A DNA stretch of 21,388 nucleotides, taken from positions 1-21,388 of the forward strand of contig JAUWCP010000013.1 in the NCBI GenBank assembly GCA_030609245.1, read 5' to 3'. The translations under genes and the position numbers were made by a program. Origin of the DNA: Hyphomicrobium sp. GTDB taxonomy: Bacteria; Pseudomonadota; Alphaproteobacteria; Rhizobiales; Hyphomicrobiaceae. The notes beneath the pieces were generated by a model. That model saw only the letters and a list, made by a program, of their open reading frames with translations, did no database searches and was not told the origin of the DNA. Positions 1 to 7,614 of this stretch are shown in pieces (the first letter of the stretch is position 1; every line of letters begins with the position of its first letter).

Positions 1-578
1 TCACGAGGATGGGGGCCACCGTCGATGCGATGAAGGAGCGGATCAAAGCATCGCTCTCATGGAATAACGTCATCCGCCGGCGTTTCGGCAGTCAGATCCA
101 GAACGCAACGCGCGGACTGAACGTTATGATTGCCAATGTCGAAGGCAGCGACGACGTTGAGTTGCGCATCCATCGGATTTTGCTGACCATGCCGACGAAG
201 CTCGACCAGAAACAGGTGGCGGGACGGCTGCGCGATGCAGAGCTTATGCGCGCGAAGTTCAAGGACTGCAAAGGTACGTCTTCACTCGCTACGGGCATAA
301 CAGGTGCCCGGTTCCAGAACCTGGGTCTGCGTTCGCCATCGAGCATCCCTGAGCCGACACGCACCCTCTTGATGAGCGCACGAGATGACGAGATGTTACC
401 CCCGAGCGTCGGCGAGGGCGGCGTAGAGTTGTGGGCGGTTTGCGGCCGCAAGGTCGTTCCGGCGCGAGAGAAAAAGCGCGCATCAGCGAAGAACCAGCTC
501 CAGCAGAAGGAGTTCGAGATTCTCGCCAAGCGCCATCTCAAGGACCTGCGCCAGGACGCTCTTATCGAGTATCGCTAA
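1..578 (+). CDS. surA: SurA-type periplasmic chaperone/peptidyl-prolyl isomerase, C-terminal part (5' truncated by window)
   Basis: The reading frame is open from the first bases of the window (first full codon at 3) and stops with TAA at 576-578, so only about the last 191 residues are present. SurA-family proteins are periplasmic chaperones that escort outer membrane proteins; the alphaproteobacterial form usually sits in an lptD-surA-pdxA-rsmA cluster. The visible part starts in what looks like the end of the SurA N-terminal helical domain (an MKERIKASLSWNNVIRRRF stretch) and continues to a conserved-looking end, with PEPTRTLLMSARDDEMLPP, the GEGGVELWAVCGRKVV segment and a helical KEFEILAKRHLKDLRQDALI tail. 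I see no complete parvulin motif set in this part. The identification rests on these segments plus the direct coupling to pdxA, whose ATG overlaps this stop codon (TAATG). The N-terminal signal peptide would lie outside the window. Confidence 0.78.
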   Translation, partial: TRMGATVDAMKERIKASLSWNNVIRRRFGSQIQNATRGLNVMIANVEGSDDVELRIHRILLTMPTKLDQKQVAGRLRDAELMRAKFKDCKGTSSLATGITGARFQNLGLRSPSSIPEPTRTLLMSARDDEMLPPSVGEGGVELWAVCGRKVVPAREKKRASAKNQLQQKEFEILAKRHLKDLRQDALIEYR

Positions 579-1627
579 TGGGCACTACGGCCAGCCGCCG
601 GATTAGGATGCCGATCGCAGTCAGCATGGGCGACCCGGCCGGGATTGGTCTGGAGATATGTCTCAAGGCATGGGCAGAGCGGGGCGCGCACAATCTTCCC
701 CCATTCGTGCTCTTTGCTGACCCCAATACCCTTACCCAGCGCATCCGCCTAATGGGTCTTGCGGCGACGCCGCAGGTCATTGGATCCCTGTCAGAGGCGG
801 TCGACGTATTTGCTAGCGCCCTTCCCGTCCGGCCCGTCTCCCTGGCGGCGCCCGTTACGCCGGGCGTGCCCGATCCCGCCAATGCCGCCGCCGTCATCGC
901 TGCCATCGAACAGGCGACTGCAGCCGTTATTGGCGGTGAGGCAATGGCCCTGGTCACCAACCCGATCGCCAAGAGCGTCCTCGCCTCCTCCGGCTTTGCT
1001 TATCGGGGCCACACCGAATTTCTGGCCGCACTCGCACAGCGCCATTTTGTCGAGCAACGTTTCCGCCCAGTCATGATGCTGGCGTGTGAAGAGCTGCGCG
1101 TCGTGCCGCTCACTATCCATATCCCGCTTGCCGATGTCTCCAAGGCGGTCACACGGGAGGCGCTCATGGATACGGCACGCATCACGTTTGAGGCGCTGAA
1201 GCGCGACTTCGTGATTGCCGCGCCGCGCGTTGTGGTAACCGGCCTTAACCCGCACGGAGGCGAGGACGGCACCATGGGCGACGAGGAACGCAATGTTATC
1301 GCGCCGGCAATCGCTGAATTGCGCAGGGAGGGATTTTCGCTCACGGGTCCGCACCCGGCTGATACCTTGTTTCACTCGGGCGTGCGAGCCAGCTATGATG
1401 CGGTGATTGCCATGTACCATGACCAGGCGCTGATCCCATTCAAGACGATCGCCTTCGACCGCGGCGTCAACGTTACGCTGGGGCTGCCCTTTGTGCGCAC
1501 GTCTCCAGACCACGGCACAGCCTTTGACATTGCCGCGCAAGCGTGTGCCTCACCGCAAAGCTTTATCGAGAGTCTAAGACTTGCAGCCCAAATCGCTACC
1601 GCGCGTGCCGCATCTGCGCCAGGATGA
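578..1627 (+). CDS. pdxA: 4-hydroxythreonine-4-phosphate dehydrogenase (vitamin B6 synthesis)
   Basis: PdxA oxidises 4-phosphohydroxy-L-threonine in the DXP-dependent route to pyridoxal phosphate; it is a cytosolic, divalent-metal-dependent homodimer. The 349-residue product begins near AVSMGDPAGIG, the typical PdxA N-terminal motif. The three expected metal-binding histidines are visible: H181 in LTIHIPL, H226 in GLNPHGGEDG and H281 in MYHDQALIPFK. The substrate-contact GHTEF motif is at about H145. The 55-residue spacing between the last two histidines equals that of the E. coli enzyme. I chose the ATG at 578 because it overlaps the upstream stop as TAATG, which suggests translational coupling; an in-frame ATG at 608 (MPIAVSMGDP) gives a length closer to E. 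coli PdxA and is a fair alternative. The 3' end overlaps rsmA by ATGA. All key residues are present. Confidence 0.96.
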   Translation: MGTTASRRIRMPIAVSMGDPAGIGLEICLKAWAERGAHNLPPFVLFADPNTLTQRIRLMGLAATPQVIGSLSEAVDVFASALPVRPVSLAAPVTPGVPDPANAAAVIAAIEQATAAVIGGEAMALVTNPIAKSVLASSGFAYRGHTEFLAALAQRHFVEQRFRPVMMLACEELRVVPLTIHIPLADVSKAVTREALMDTARITFEALKRDFVIAAPRVVVTGLNPHGGEDGTMGDEERNVIAPAIAELRREGFSLTGPHPADTLFHSGVRASYDAVIAMYHDQALIPFKTIAFDRGVNVTLGLPFVRTSPDHGTAFDIAAQACASPQSFIESLRLAAQIATARAASAPG

Positions 1628-2526
1628 GTACTAACGACAGCCGCGAGACGGGCACGGGCGCGAGCCCCGATGGTCTGCCGCCCCTGCGCGAGGTCATCGC
1701 CTCTCTTGGGCTTACCGCCAAGAAGAGCCTCGGCCAGAACTTCATCCTGGACCTTAATGTCACGCGCCGTATCGCGCGAGCGGCCGGTCCACTACAGGGC
1801 CGCACTGTCGTCGAAGTGGGACCAGGTCCGGGGGGGCTCACACGCGGCCTCTTCATGGAGGGGGCGGCACGCGTCATCGCATTTGAAGTCGATAAGCGCT
1901 GCGCTCCCGCGCTTGATATGATCGCGGCTCGCTATCCCGGACGGCTCAAGGTGCACTTTGGCGACGCGCTCAACGCCGATTGGCCGCGGCTCCTTGCGGC
2001 AGAAAAGGCTGGTAAGGCGACCATCGCAGCCAACCTGCCCTACGCGGTCGCCACACGCCTCCTTGTCGGCTGGCTCGAAACAGACCCTTGGCCGCCTTGG
2101 TACGACCGCATGGTTCTCATGTTTCAAAAAGAGGTGGCTGATCGGATCGTGGCAACACCAGGAACGAAGACCTATGGGCGCCTCTCCGTGCTCTCGCAGT
2201 GGCGTACCAAGGTCCGCGTTGCCATGACGTTGCCGCCAGAAGTCTTCACACCACCCCCGAAAATTTCCTCGGCTGTCGTTGAGTTTCTAACGCGTCAGCA
2301 CCCCTCGCCCCTCTGCTCGGCAATTGTTCTAGGCAAGGTGACGGCCGCCGCCTTCGGACAACGGCGCAAAATGCTGCGCACGAGCCTCAAGCAGCTCGTG
2401 CCTGTACCCGAAGAGTTGCTCGATGTGGCTGGCATTGCGGGAAACTTGCGTGCCGAGGACGTCAGCGTGAAGGATTTTGCGCAGCTCGCTCTCGTCTTCG
2501 AGCGCTCCAAAGCCGGCCGCACCTAG
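1624..2526 (+). CDS. rsmA: 16S rRNA dimethyladenosine transferase KsgA/RsmA
   Basis: RsmA (KsgA) uses S-adenosylmethionine to N6,N6-dimethylate two adjacent adenines in helix 45 of 16S rRNA, a late 30S assembly checkpoint. The 300-residue product has the family signature AKKSLGQNFILD at about 32-43, SAM motif I VEVGPGPGGLTRG at 63-75, an acidic residue after the second strand (E88), D114 in the FGDAL segment, and the catalytic NLPY motif at 137-140. The QKEVADRI helix follows at about 168-175, then the C-terminal helical domain with AFGQRRKMLRTSLK. The start at 1624 overlaps the pdxA stop as ATGA, so it is coupled to pdxA. About 20 residues before the core are extra relative to E. coli. It ends in TAG and appears to be the last gene of the surA-pdxA-rsmA unit. 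Confidence 0.97.
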   Translation: MSTNDSRETGTGASPDGLPPLREVIASLGLTAKKSLGQNFILDLNVTRRIARAAGPLQGRTVVEVGPGPGGLTRGLFMEGAARVIAFEVDKRCAPALDMIAARYPGRLKVHFGDALNADWPRLLAAEKAGKATIAANLPYAVATRLLVGWLETDPWPPWYDRMVLMFQKEVADRIVATPGTKTYGRLSVLSQWRTKVRVAMTLPPEVFTPPPKISSAVVEFLTRQHPSPLCSAIVLGKVTAAAFGQRRKMLRTSLKQLVPVPEELLDVAGIAGNLRAEDVSVKDFAQLALVFERSKAGRT

Positions 2527-2752
2527 GGTGATAAGTTTAACGCCGGATTAAGCCTGTTCACACTTACAGACACGACGCTGGCCATCGAGTTCAGCCCAAT
2601 AAGAAGACCTGAAATGTTTCATTGTTTGAAATCGGACAAATTTGGGGGATGTTCATCTCGCTCTAATGGTTTATCCTGTTACGTAGGGAACAGCTTTTGG
2701 CCTAGAGCCAAGCTTCGATCAACGCAGCTCCCTAGCAGACGGTTCACTCGTC
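2527..2752. other. Intergenic region between rsmA and the FecR-domain gene
   Basis: These 226 bases hold no convincing gene. Visible structures are a small inverted repeat TTTCA/TGAAA at 2617-2631 and a hairpin at 2692-2714: TTGGC (2697-2701) pairs with GCCAA (2707-2711) around the loop CTAGA, and AGC/GCT extends the stem past a TT bulge. I found no -35/-10 pair I would defend and no T-rich terminator after rsmA. The promoter of the FecR-domain gene, if it has one, should lie here. Confidence 0.5.
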
Positions 2753-3634
2753 ATGCGCTTAAAAATACTAGCACTGTTCAGCACCGCGCTCCTCTGGAGC
2801 GGCACGCAGGCGATTGCCGCGCCGGGCGATGCCATTGGTTCGGCTGTCAGGGTCGTCAATCTTGTGACGGCGGAATACGAGACTGACTATCGTCGTCTCA
2901 CGACAGGCGACGACGTCCGCCAAGACGATTTGATCGAGGTCAGCGCGAAAGGCACGGGCGAGCTCAAGCTGCGCGATGATACCATGTTGGCGCTCGGGCC
3001 TGGTTCGCAACTGTTGCTCGACGAGTTCGTTTACAATCCCGATATGACCGGCGGCGCCATTGTCCTCAATCTCGTCAGGGGAACCTTTCGGTTCATCACA
3101 GGCATTGCCGCCAAGCCGGCCTACGTCATTCGCACACCGACAGCGTCGATCACGGTACGCGGCACCATATTCGATGTTTATATTCAGGACAGCGGCTTGT
3201 CCTGGCTGTTGCTCATCGAAGGCGCCATCGAAGTCTGTAATGAGAAGGGCGAGTGCCGCGAGCACGACGAGCCCGGCAAACTCATCCGCATTACGCCTTC
3301 CGGCGACGTGGGCAATCCCGTCAAATGGGCGAGCCTCCCGGACAAACAAGTAGCGCCATTCAATACCGCATTTCCTTTCATGGTCGCAGCGCCGCTGTTC
3401 GATCCTGACCCCATCTTCACACCCGACTACGTCATCCTTGGCAACTTCCCCGACAAGCACGAAGCCAACAAGCCAGAGAAGAAGGTCAAAAAGGCCAAGA
3501 AGAAGAAAAGGGTGAAGAAGGCCAAGAGGAAACGTAAATCCAAAAGCCGGGCCAGCTCGAAACCCAGCTTTGGCATAACGATTGGCATCGGCGGCGGGAT
3601 TGGCCGCGGTAGCCGTCGTAGGCATAATGACTAG
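2753..3634 (+). CDS. Secreted FecR-domain protein with a lysine/arginine-rich tail
   Basis: The 293-residue product starts with a classical export signal (MRLK, then a hydrophobic run to about residue 19, likely cleavage after AIA at about 20-22). A FecR-like beta-rich domain follows at about 45-145, shown by GELKLRDDTMLALGPGSQL, the GTFRFITG segment and RTPTASITVRGTIFDV. In FecR this fold is the periplasmic signal-relaying domain, but here there is no membrane anchor to an anti-sigma region and no sigma factor gene nearby, so the role is not TonB-type iron signalling as such. C162 and C168 could form a periplasmic disulfide. Residues 240-270 are almost all Lys/Arg, followed by a glycine-rich end (about 274-286) and SRRRHND. 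No Shine-Dalgarno sequence is visible before the ATG. It is tail to tail with the CHASE2 cyclase, a frequent neighbour of FecR-domain genes. Function unknown; a periplasmic scaffold or sensor is inference. Confidence 0.85.
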   Translation: MRLKILALFSTALLWSGTQAIAAPGDAIGSAVRVVNLVTAEYETDYRRLTTGDDVRQDDLIEVSAKGTGELKLRDDTMLALGPGSQLLLDEFVYNPDMTGGAIVLNLVRGTFRFITGIAAKPAYVIRTPTASITVRGTIFDVYIQDSGLSWLLLIEGAIEVCNEKGECREHDEPGKLIRITPSGDVGNPVKWASLPDKQVAPFNTAFPFMVAAPLFDPDPIFTPDYVILGNFPDKHEANKPEKKVKKAKKKKRVKKAKRKRKSKSRASSKPSFGITIGIGGGIGRGSRRRHND

Positions 3635-3642
3635 TAACCAGG

Positions 3643-3676
3643 CGCGGCCCGCACGTTCGGGCGTGCTTCGGCCGCG
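3643..3676 (+). terminator. GC-rich stem-loop after the FecR-domain gene (no U tract)
   Basis: CGCGGCC (3643-3649) pairs perfectly with GGCCGCG (3670-3676), and inside it GCACG (3651-3655) pairs with CGTGC (3662-3666) around the loop TTCGGG. It starts 8 bases after the FecR-domain stop codon. For + strand transcripts it is followed by AAAAA rather than T residues, so it is not a textbook intrinsic terminator; it may protect the mRNA 3' end or back up the adjacent minus-strand terminator. Confidence 0.4.
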
Positions 3677-3703
3677 AAAAACCCTCACGCGGCAGGCGTG
3701 AGG
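3677..3703 (-). terminator. Rho-independent terminator of the CHASE2 cyclase gene, overlapping its stop codon
   Basis: Read on the minus strand, CCTCACGC (3703-3696) and GCGTGAGG (3690-3683) form a perfect 8-bp stem around the 5-base loop CTGCC, followed by G and five T residues (3681-3677). The TGA stop of the cyclase gene (3687-3685) lies inside the 3' arm of the stem, so the final codons encode both the protein end and the terminator. Confidence 0.8.
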
Positions 3704-5856
3704 CGTCGCGCAAAAGTGTCATAGAGCGGCGCCAAGTTATCCCAGCCAAGCGATCGACACGCCTCCAGAGCCTTTTGGGCACCGGTCACGTCCTTGGTGC
3801 TGAGCGCAATCAAAAGCTGATGATGCGCCCTCTCAAGCTTGCGAAAGTTTTCGGACTCCGCAACGGTCTCATCGCCAAGAAGGGCGAAGACACGTTCAGA
3901 CCGGTCCTTGCCGCGAAACAAAACCGCGTCGATCTCCAGGAATGCGAATCCTTGGACTGCTTTCACTGTTCGCTCACCGACGATAATGGGGACCTTGTAT
4001 GTCTTCGTGGCCTCCTCCAAGCGCGAGGCCACGTTCACGACGTCTCCCAGGATCGAATAATCGAAGCGTTCGGGTGAGCCCACGTTGCCCACGCAGCATT
4101 CACCCGTATTGAGTCCGACACCGATGCGCACAGGCTTGTGCGTATTGCCGCGGCGGCGCGCCTCAGCCGCCCAATCTTCATTCCGGATCTGCAGACGGGA
4201 GATCATACCAAGTGCTGCGCGTGCCGCATTTCGAGCGTGCTCGGCATCGAGCAGCGGTGCGTTCCAGAATGCCATCACCGCATCGCCCATGAATTTGTCG
4301 ATGGTCCCTCTCTGCGCCAGGATCACCTCGGATAGCGGCGTAAAGAGCTCATTGACAAAGCGCACCAGCGCTTCAGCGCTCATACCCTCCGAAATCTTGG
4401 TAAAGCCGCGCACATCCGCGAACAAAACCGTCACTTCGCGCATCTCGCCACCGAGTTTCAGCTTGTCCTGATTGCGAGCGAGTTCCTCGACTAGGGGCGC
4501 AGCCACGTAGTGGCTGAAGGCATGGCGCACGCGATTGCGGTCTCTCTCGGTTTCAACGTAGTTATCGAGCGAGGTTGCGAGATAGAGCAGGACGACGGCA
4601 AGCGATGGGTATACGGGATCAAACAGAAAACCAGCCTGCGTAAAGGCAAACCAAGAGGCCGCGAATACGGCCCCTATAGCCACCGTGCCCATGAACGCAG
4701 CCATAGCTGCGCCGAAGTGATAAACCAACCAAGCAATAGCAGCACCTACCACAACGAGAAAAAGTAGCTCTGCACCAGTTGCGTAGGCGGGCCGGACGAG
4801 GTGGTCGCCCGACAACATCTGCTCCAAAGCCTGGGCGTGGATCTCAACGCCGGGCACAGCGGGGCCAAGCGGCGTCGCCCGCAAATCGAGGAGGCCCACT
4901 GCACTTGTACCAATCAGCACGTGCCGTCCCGCCACCTCTTCAGGGCCAAAGGAACCATCCAAGATGCTGTGCGCCGAGATGTAGCGCTTCCGGTCGTGCT
5001 GCGCAAAGCGCAGCCAGAGCTCGCCACTCGCATCTGTCGGCAGCACGATGTTTCCCACGCGTACTGTGTCAACGCCCGTCTTCTCGCCGAATGACCAAAC
5101 GCCGCTACCGCCCGACGAGCGCACAAAGATGGTCGTCTCTCCCAGCGCGAGGCGCAGGGTTTCAAGTGGCAGCGAGGGATAGAGTGTGCCGCCTATGGAA
5201 AGCAGCAAGGGTGCGCGGCGAACGATCTGATCGCGCACTGGGATCCAATTGACGGCACCAAGCCCTGGCGCACGCCGACTCAGCGCAGGCAGACTGCCGA
5301 CGCCGCCAGCGAAGCTGGGGACAAAATCTTTCGGGTCGTCGCCCGCGAAAGCGAAACGCGCACGCACGGCCCCCGGCATACCCCTGCTGGCGTTCTCCGC
5401 CGCAAAACCAAGAACAACCGGTGCCGCCGCGATGGCAGCCGCGAGTTGTCTATCGTTAGATGGAAGCGTTGCAGCCTGCCTTATCAGCGGCACGAGCTCG
5501 GGCACATCAGAAAATAGTTTAGCAAACTCACCCGGCGAAAGACGATCTGGCTCGGCAAGAATTAAATCGACGCTAATCGTGCTGACGCCCGCCTTCGTCA
5601 GATTATCGATGATCGTGGCAAGCTTCGTTCTGGGCCATGGCCACTGACCAACGCGCGTCAAAGACGCCTCATCGATATCGACAATGCGGACAGGAAGTGT
5701 GGGATCGTTGGTGCGTGGCGACACCGCAAGGTAGGTGTCGAAGACGGACTGACGCAGGCTTGCGACGGGTCCCGGATCGCTGATGCGCAGCGCCGCCGCC
5801 AGAAACAGAAAGGCCGCCGTGAGGATGAACTGAACGGACAGACCTCGCACGTCCAT
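3685..5856 (-). CDS. CHASE2-domain class III adenylate/guanylate cyclase, membrane-bound
   Basis: The 723-residue protein has an N-terminal membrane helix (about 7-25), a CHASE2 extracytoplasmic sensor domain (about 30-345), three further membrane helices (about 362-430), a linker helix and a cytoplasmic class III cyclase domain (about 472-645), then a short helical end. Catalytic residues are present: metal-binding D481 (LFADVRGFT) and D525 (KFMGDAVMAF), purine-contact K521, and transition-state N608 and R612 in VVNVASRLE. At the second purine-selecting position there is S601 (FDYSILGD), where adenylate cyclases often have Asp or Thr, so ATP specificity is likely but not proven. The ATG at 5856 directly abuts AGGAGGT, too close for good initiation; the in-frame GTG at 5850 is 7 bases from AGGAGG and may be the true start. 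It is the last gene of the minus-strand block and has its own terminator. It likely makes cAMP in response to a periplasmic signal. Confidence 0.93.
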   Translation of the reverse strand: MDVRGLSVQFILTAAFLFLAAALRISDPGPVASLRQSVFDTYLAVSPRTNDPTLPVRIVDIDEASLTRVGQWPWPRTKLATIIDNLTKAGVSTISVDLILAEPDRLSPGEFAKLFSDVPELVPLIRQAATLPSNDRQLAAAIAAAPVVLGFAAENASRGMPGAVRARFAFAGDDPKDFVPSFAGGVGSLPALSRRAPGLGAVNWIPVRDQIVRRAPLLLSIGGTLYPSLPLETLRLALGETTIFVRSSGGSGVWSFGEKTGVDTVRVGNIVLPTDASGELWLRFAQHDRKRYISAHSILDGSFGPEEVAGRHVLIGTSAVGLLDLRATPLGPAVPGVEIHAQALEQMLSGDHLVRPAYATGAELLFLVVVGAAIAWLVYHFGAAMAAFMGTVAIGAVFAASWFAFTQAGFLFDPVYPSLAVVLLYLATSLDNYVETERDRNRVRHAFSHYVAAPLVEELARNQDKLKLGGEMREVTVLFADVRGFTKISEGMSAEALVRFVNELFTPLSEVILAQRGTIDKFMGDAVMAFWNAPLLDAEHARNAARAALGMISRLQIRNEDWAAEARRRGNTHKPVRIGVGLNTGECCVGNVGSPERFDYSILGDVVNVASRLEEATKTYKVPIIVGERTVKAVQGFAFLEIDAVLFRGKDRSERVFALLGDETVAESENFRKLERAHHQLLIALSTKDVTGAQKALEACRSLGWDNLAPLYDTFARRLTPAA

Positions 5857-5912
5857 ACCTCCTGGGAGAGCAACGCTTGGTTCGCATCAATCGGGCCGCA
5901 TTCCCGCGCCCC

Positions 5913-6557
5913 TTACAGTGCCTTTTGCATGTCGCGCACGAAGGCCGTTAGGCCATCGAGGCGCTCACGCTTTAAACGTTCCGCCGACAGGATGGCCTGC
6001 AATCCGGCAAGCGATTTTTCGATGTCGGCGTTGACGATCACGTAGTCGTACTCAGGCCAGTGGCTGATTTCGGCGGAGGCATCCGCCATTCGCCGTTTGA
6101 CCACGTCCTCAGAATCTTGGGCACGCGCACGCAAGCGCTCCTCTAGCGCCTCATGCGACGGCGGCAGCACAAACACGCGCACCACGTCGTGCTTCATCTT
6201 TTCCGAAAGTTGCTGTGCGCCCTGCCAATCGATGTCAAACAGCACGTCGCGCCCTTCCGCGATCGCTGCCTCAACGGGTGCACGGGGTGTGCCATAAGCG
6301 TTGTCGAAGACGCGGGCCCATTCGAGCAACTCCCCCTTATCGCGCATCCTTTCAAAGGTTTCTGCGTGGATAAAGTTGTAGTCACGTCCATCAACCTCGC
6401 CTAGTCGCGGCGTGCGCGTCGTTACCGACACCGACGACGAGATTGAGCTATCCGATTCAATTAGTCGGCGCGCGAGCGTCGTCTTGCCTGCACCTGAGGG
6501 CGACGACAGCACCAAAAGAAGTCCCCGCCTATCGATTTTCGGCCCGTCTGCGGTCAT
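5913..6557 (-). CDS. gmk: Guanylate kinase
   Basis: Guanylate kinase phosphorylates GMP to GDP with ATP in the cytosol and feeds GTP and dGTP supply. The 214-residue product has the P-loop SSPSGAGKTTL at about 18-28, the GMP-binding RTPRLGEVDGRDYNF region, the GELLEWARVFDNAYGTP segment, the Walker B-like strand DVLFDIDWQGAQQL and the lid RAQDSEDVVKRRM. Length and motifs are normal for the family. The gene lies 40 bases downstream of yicC on the same strand, an order common in alphaproteobacteria, and is followed after 56 bases by the cyclase gene. The start is supported by family length; the Shine-Dalgarno match is weak. Confidence 0.97.
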   Translation of the reverse strand: MTADGPKIDRRGLLLVLSSPSGAGKTTLARRLIESDSSISSSVSVTTRTPRLGEVDGRDYNFIHAETFERMRDKGELLEWARVFDNAYGTPRAPVEAAIAEGRDVLFDIDWQGAQQLSEKMKHDVVRVFVLPPSHEALEERLRARAQDSEDVVKRRMADASAEISHWPEYDYVIVNADIEKSLAGLQAILSAERLKRERLDGLTAFVRDMQKAL

Positions 6558-6597
6558 AGGCTCACGTCCGTCGGCCTGTGAATGGTCTGCGATTGGA

Positions 6598-7485
6598 TTA
6601 CTCGATGTTCTGCACCTGCTCGCGCATCTGATCGATAACGGTTTTTAGCGCAAGACCCGCGCGCGTGATTTCCACGTCGTTCGCCTTGGAACATACGGTA
6701 TTCGCTTCGCGGTTGAACTCCTGCGCCAAGAAATCGAATTTGCGGCCAACAGCGCCGTCGTCCTTTAGCAGATCATGGGCCGCGCCAACGTGGGCGCTCA
6801 AGCGCTTCAGTTCCTCTTCGACGTCGGCGCGCGTCGCAATGAGCACGGCTTCTTGATGCAGGCGCTCTGGATCGAGGCCATTGCTTGCTTCCAGGAGTCG
6901 GGCGATTTGTTCCTTGAGGCGTGCTTTGACCGCTGCGGGAGTACGTGCCGGTGAAGACTCAATCAAGTTGACGAGCCGGTCGATCTCGACGAGGTGGGCA
7001 TTCAGGACCTTGTTTAGCCGCTGCCCTTCCGCTGATCGTGCACCTACGAGTGAGGCAAGCACCTCATTTAAATGGTCAAGTATGGCTTCGGAACGAGCGG
7101 CGGTCTCCTCAGACTCCTCCTCTTCCTCGCTCATTTCCAGAACGCCTTTGATGCCGATGAGGCCGTCCGCGCGCGGCAGCGCGCAGCCCGTCAGATCGCG
7201 GATGCGATCAGCCGCCTTCACCACCTCGGCCAGAGCCTCCTCATTGAGACGGATTGCCTGTCCCCCTTCCCGGCGGTTGACACTAAGCGATACCGTCACG
7301 TTGCCGCGCACAAGGTGTTTTGCCACGGCTTCGCGGATTGCAGGCTCCAGCGATTCATAGCCGTTCGGCAAGCGCACCCGAACATCAAGCCCACGGCCAT
7401 TCACACTGCGCAACTCCCAATGCCAGGCCGCTGTGCCAAGCGACCCGTCAGCGCGCGCGAAGCCAGTCATGCTCTTCATCGTCAT
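6598..7485 (-). CDS. yicC: YicC/YloC family endoribonuclease-related protein
   Basis: The protein starts MTMKSMTGFARADG, the hallmark N-terminus of the YicC family, and ends with the DUF1732-type region (GRKFDFLAQEFNREANT, then a C-terminal helix). YicC/YloC proteins are oligomeric and reported to act as, or assist, RNases. The frame is open further upstream, to 7596, but I chose the ATG at 7485: GGAAG lies about 5 bases before it, the product is 295 residues (E. coli YicC is 287), and the upstream extension has no family similarity. An ATG two codons later (7479) is also possible. A glutamate-rich stretch (SEEEEESEE) lies mid-protein, between the N-terminal and C-terminal domains. It is 40 bases upstream of gmk and probably co-transcribed. 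Confidence 0.93.
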   Translation of the reverse strand: MTMKSMTGFARADGSLGTAAWHWELRSVNGRGLDVRVRLPNGYESLEPAIREAVAKHLVRGNVTVSLSVNRREGGQAIRLNEEALAEVVKAADRIRDLTGCALPRADGLIGIKGVLEMSEEEEESEETAARSEAILDHLNEVLASLVGARSAEGQRLNKVLNAHLVEIDRLVNLIESSPARTPAAVKARLKEQIARLLEASNGLDPERLHQEAVLIATRADVEEELKRLSAHVGAAHDLLKDDGAVGRKFDFLAQEFNREANTVCSKANDVEITRAGLALKTVIDQMREQVQNIE

Positions 7486-7614
7486 AGTGTCTTCCAAGAT
7501 CCTTCGGGACGACATTAAGAGGAGGCCGAAATCTAACGGCAGCGGCCGGTGCCAACAAGGCAGCGCTCGTGACGCCTTCAAGTGGTATGACCACACTGAG
7601 CTGCGCTGGGCACG

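Noticed and set aside
791..1540. 249-codon minus-strand frame opposite pdxA
   Set aside because: Antisense to a clear pdxA with intact catalytic residues; no motif or ribosome binding site.
2614..2886. 90-codon plus-strand frame spanning the gap before the FecR-domain gene
   Set aside because: Half of it overlaps the FecR-domain gene in another frame; no motif and no ribosome binding site seen.
2753..3634. FecR-domain gene as part of a FecIR iron-uptake signalling set
   Set aside because: No ECF sigma factor or TonB receptor gene is nearby and the protein has a signal peptide instead of an anti-sigma region.
2768..3688. 306-codon open frame on the minus strand opposite the FecR-domain gene
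   Set aside because: It lies wholly antisense to a gene with signal peptide and domain logic; its composition is that of a reverse-strand shadow in GC-rich DNA and it has no recognisable motif.
7486..7596. N-terminal extension of yicC
   Set aside because: The YicC family begins at MKSMTGFAR; the extension has no similarity and a Shine-Dalgarno lies just before the shorter start.
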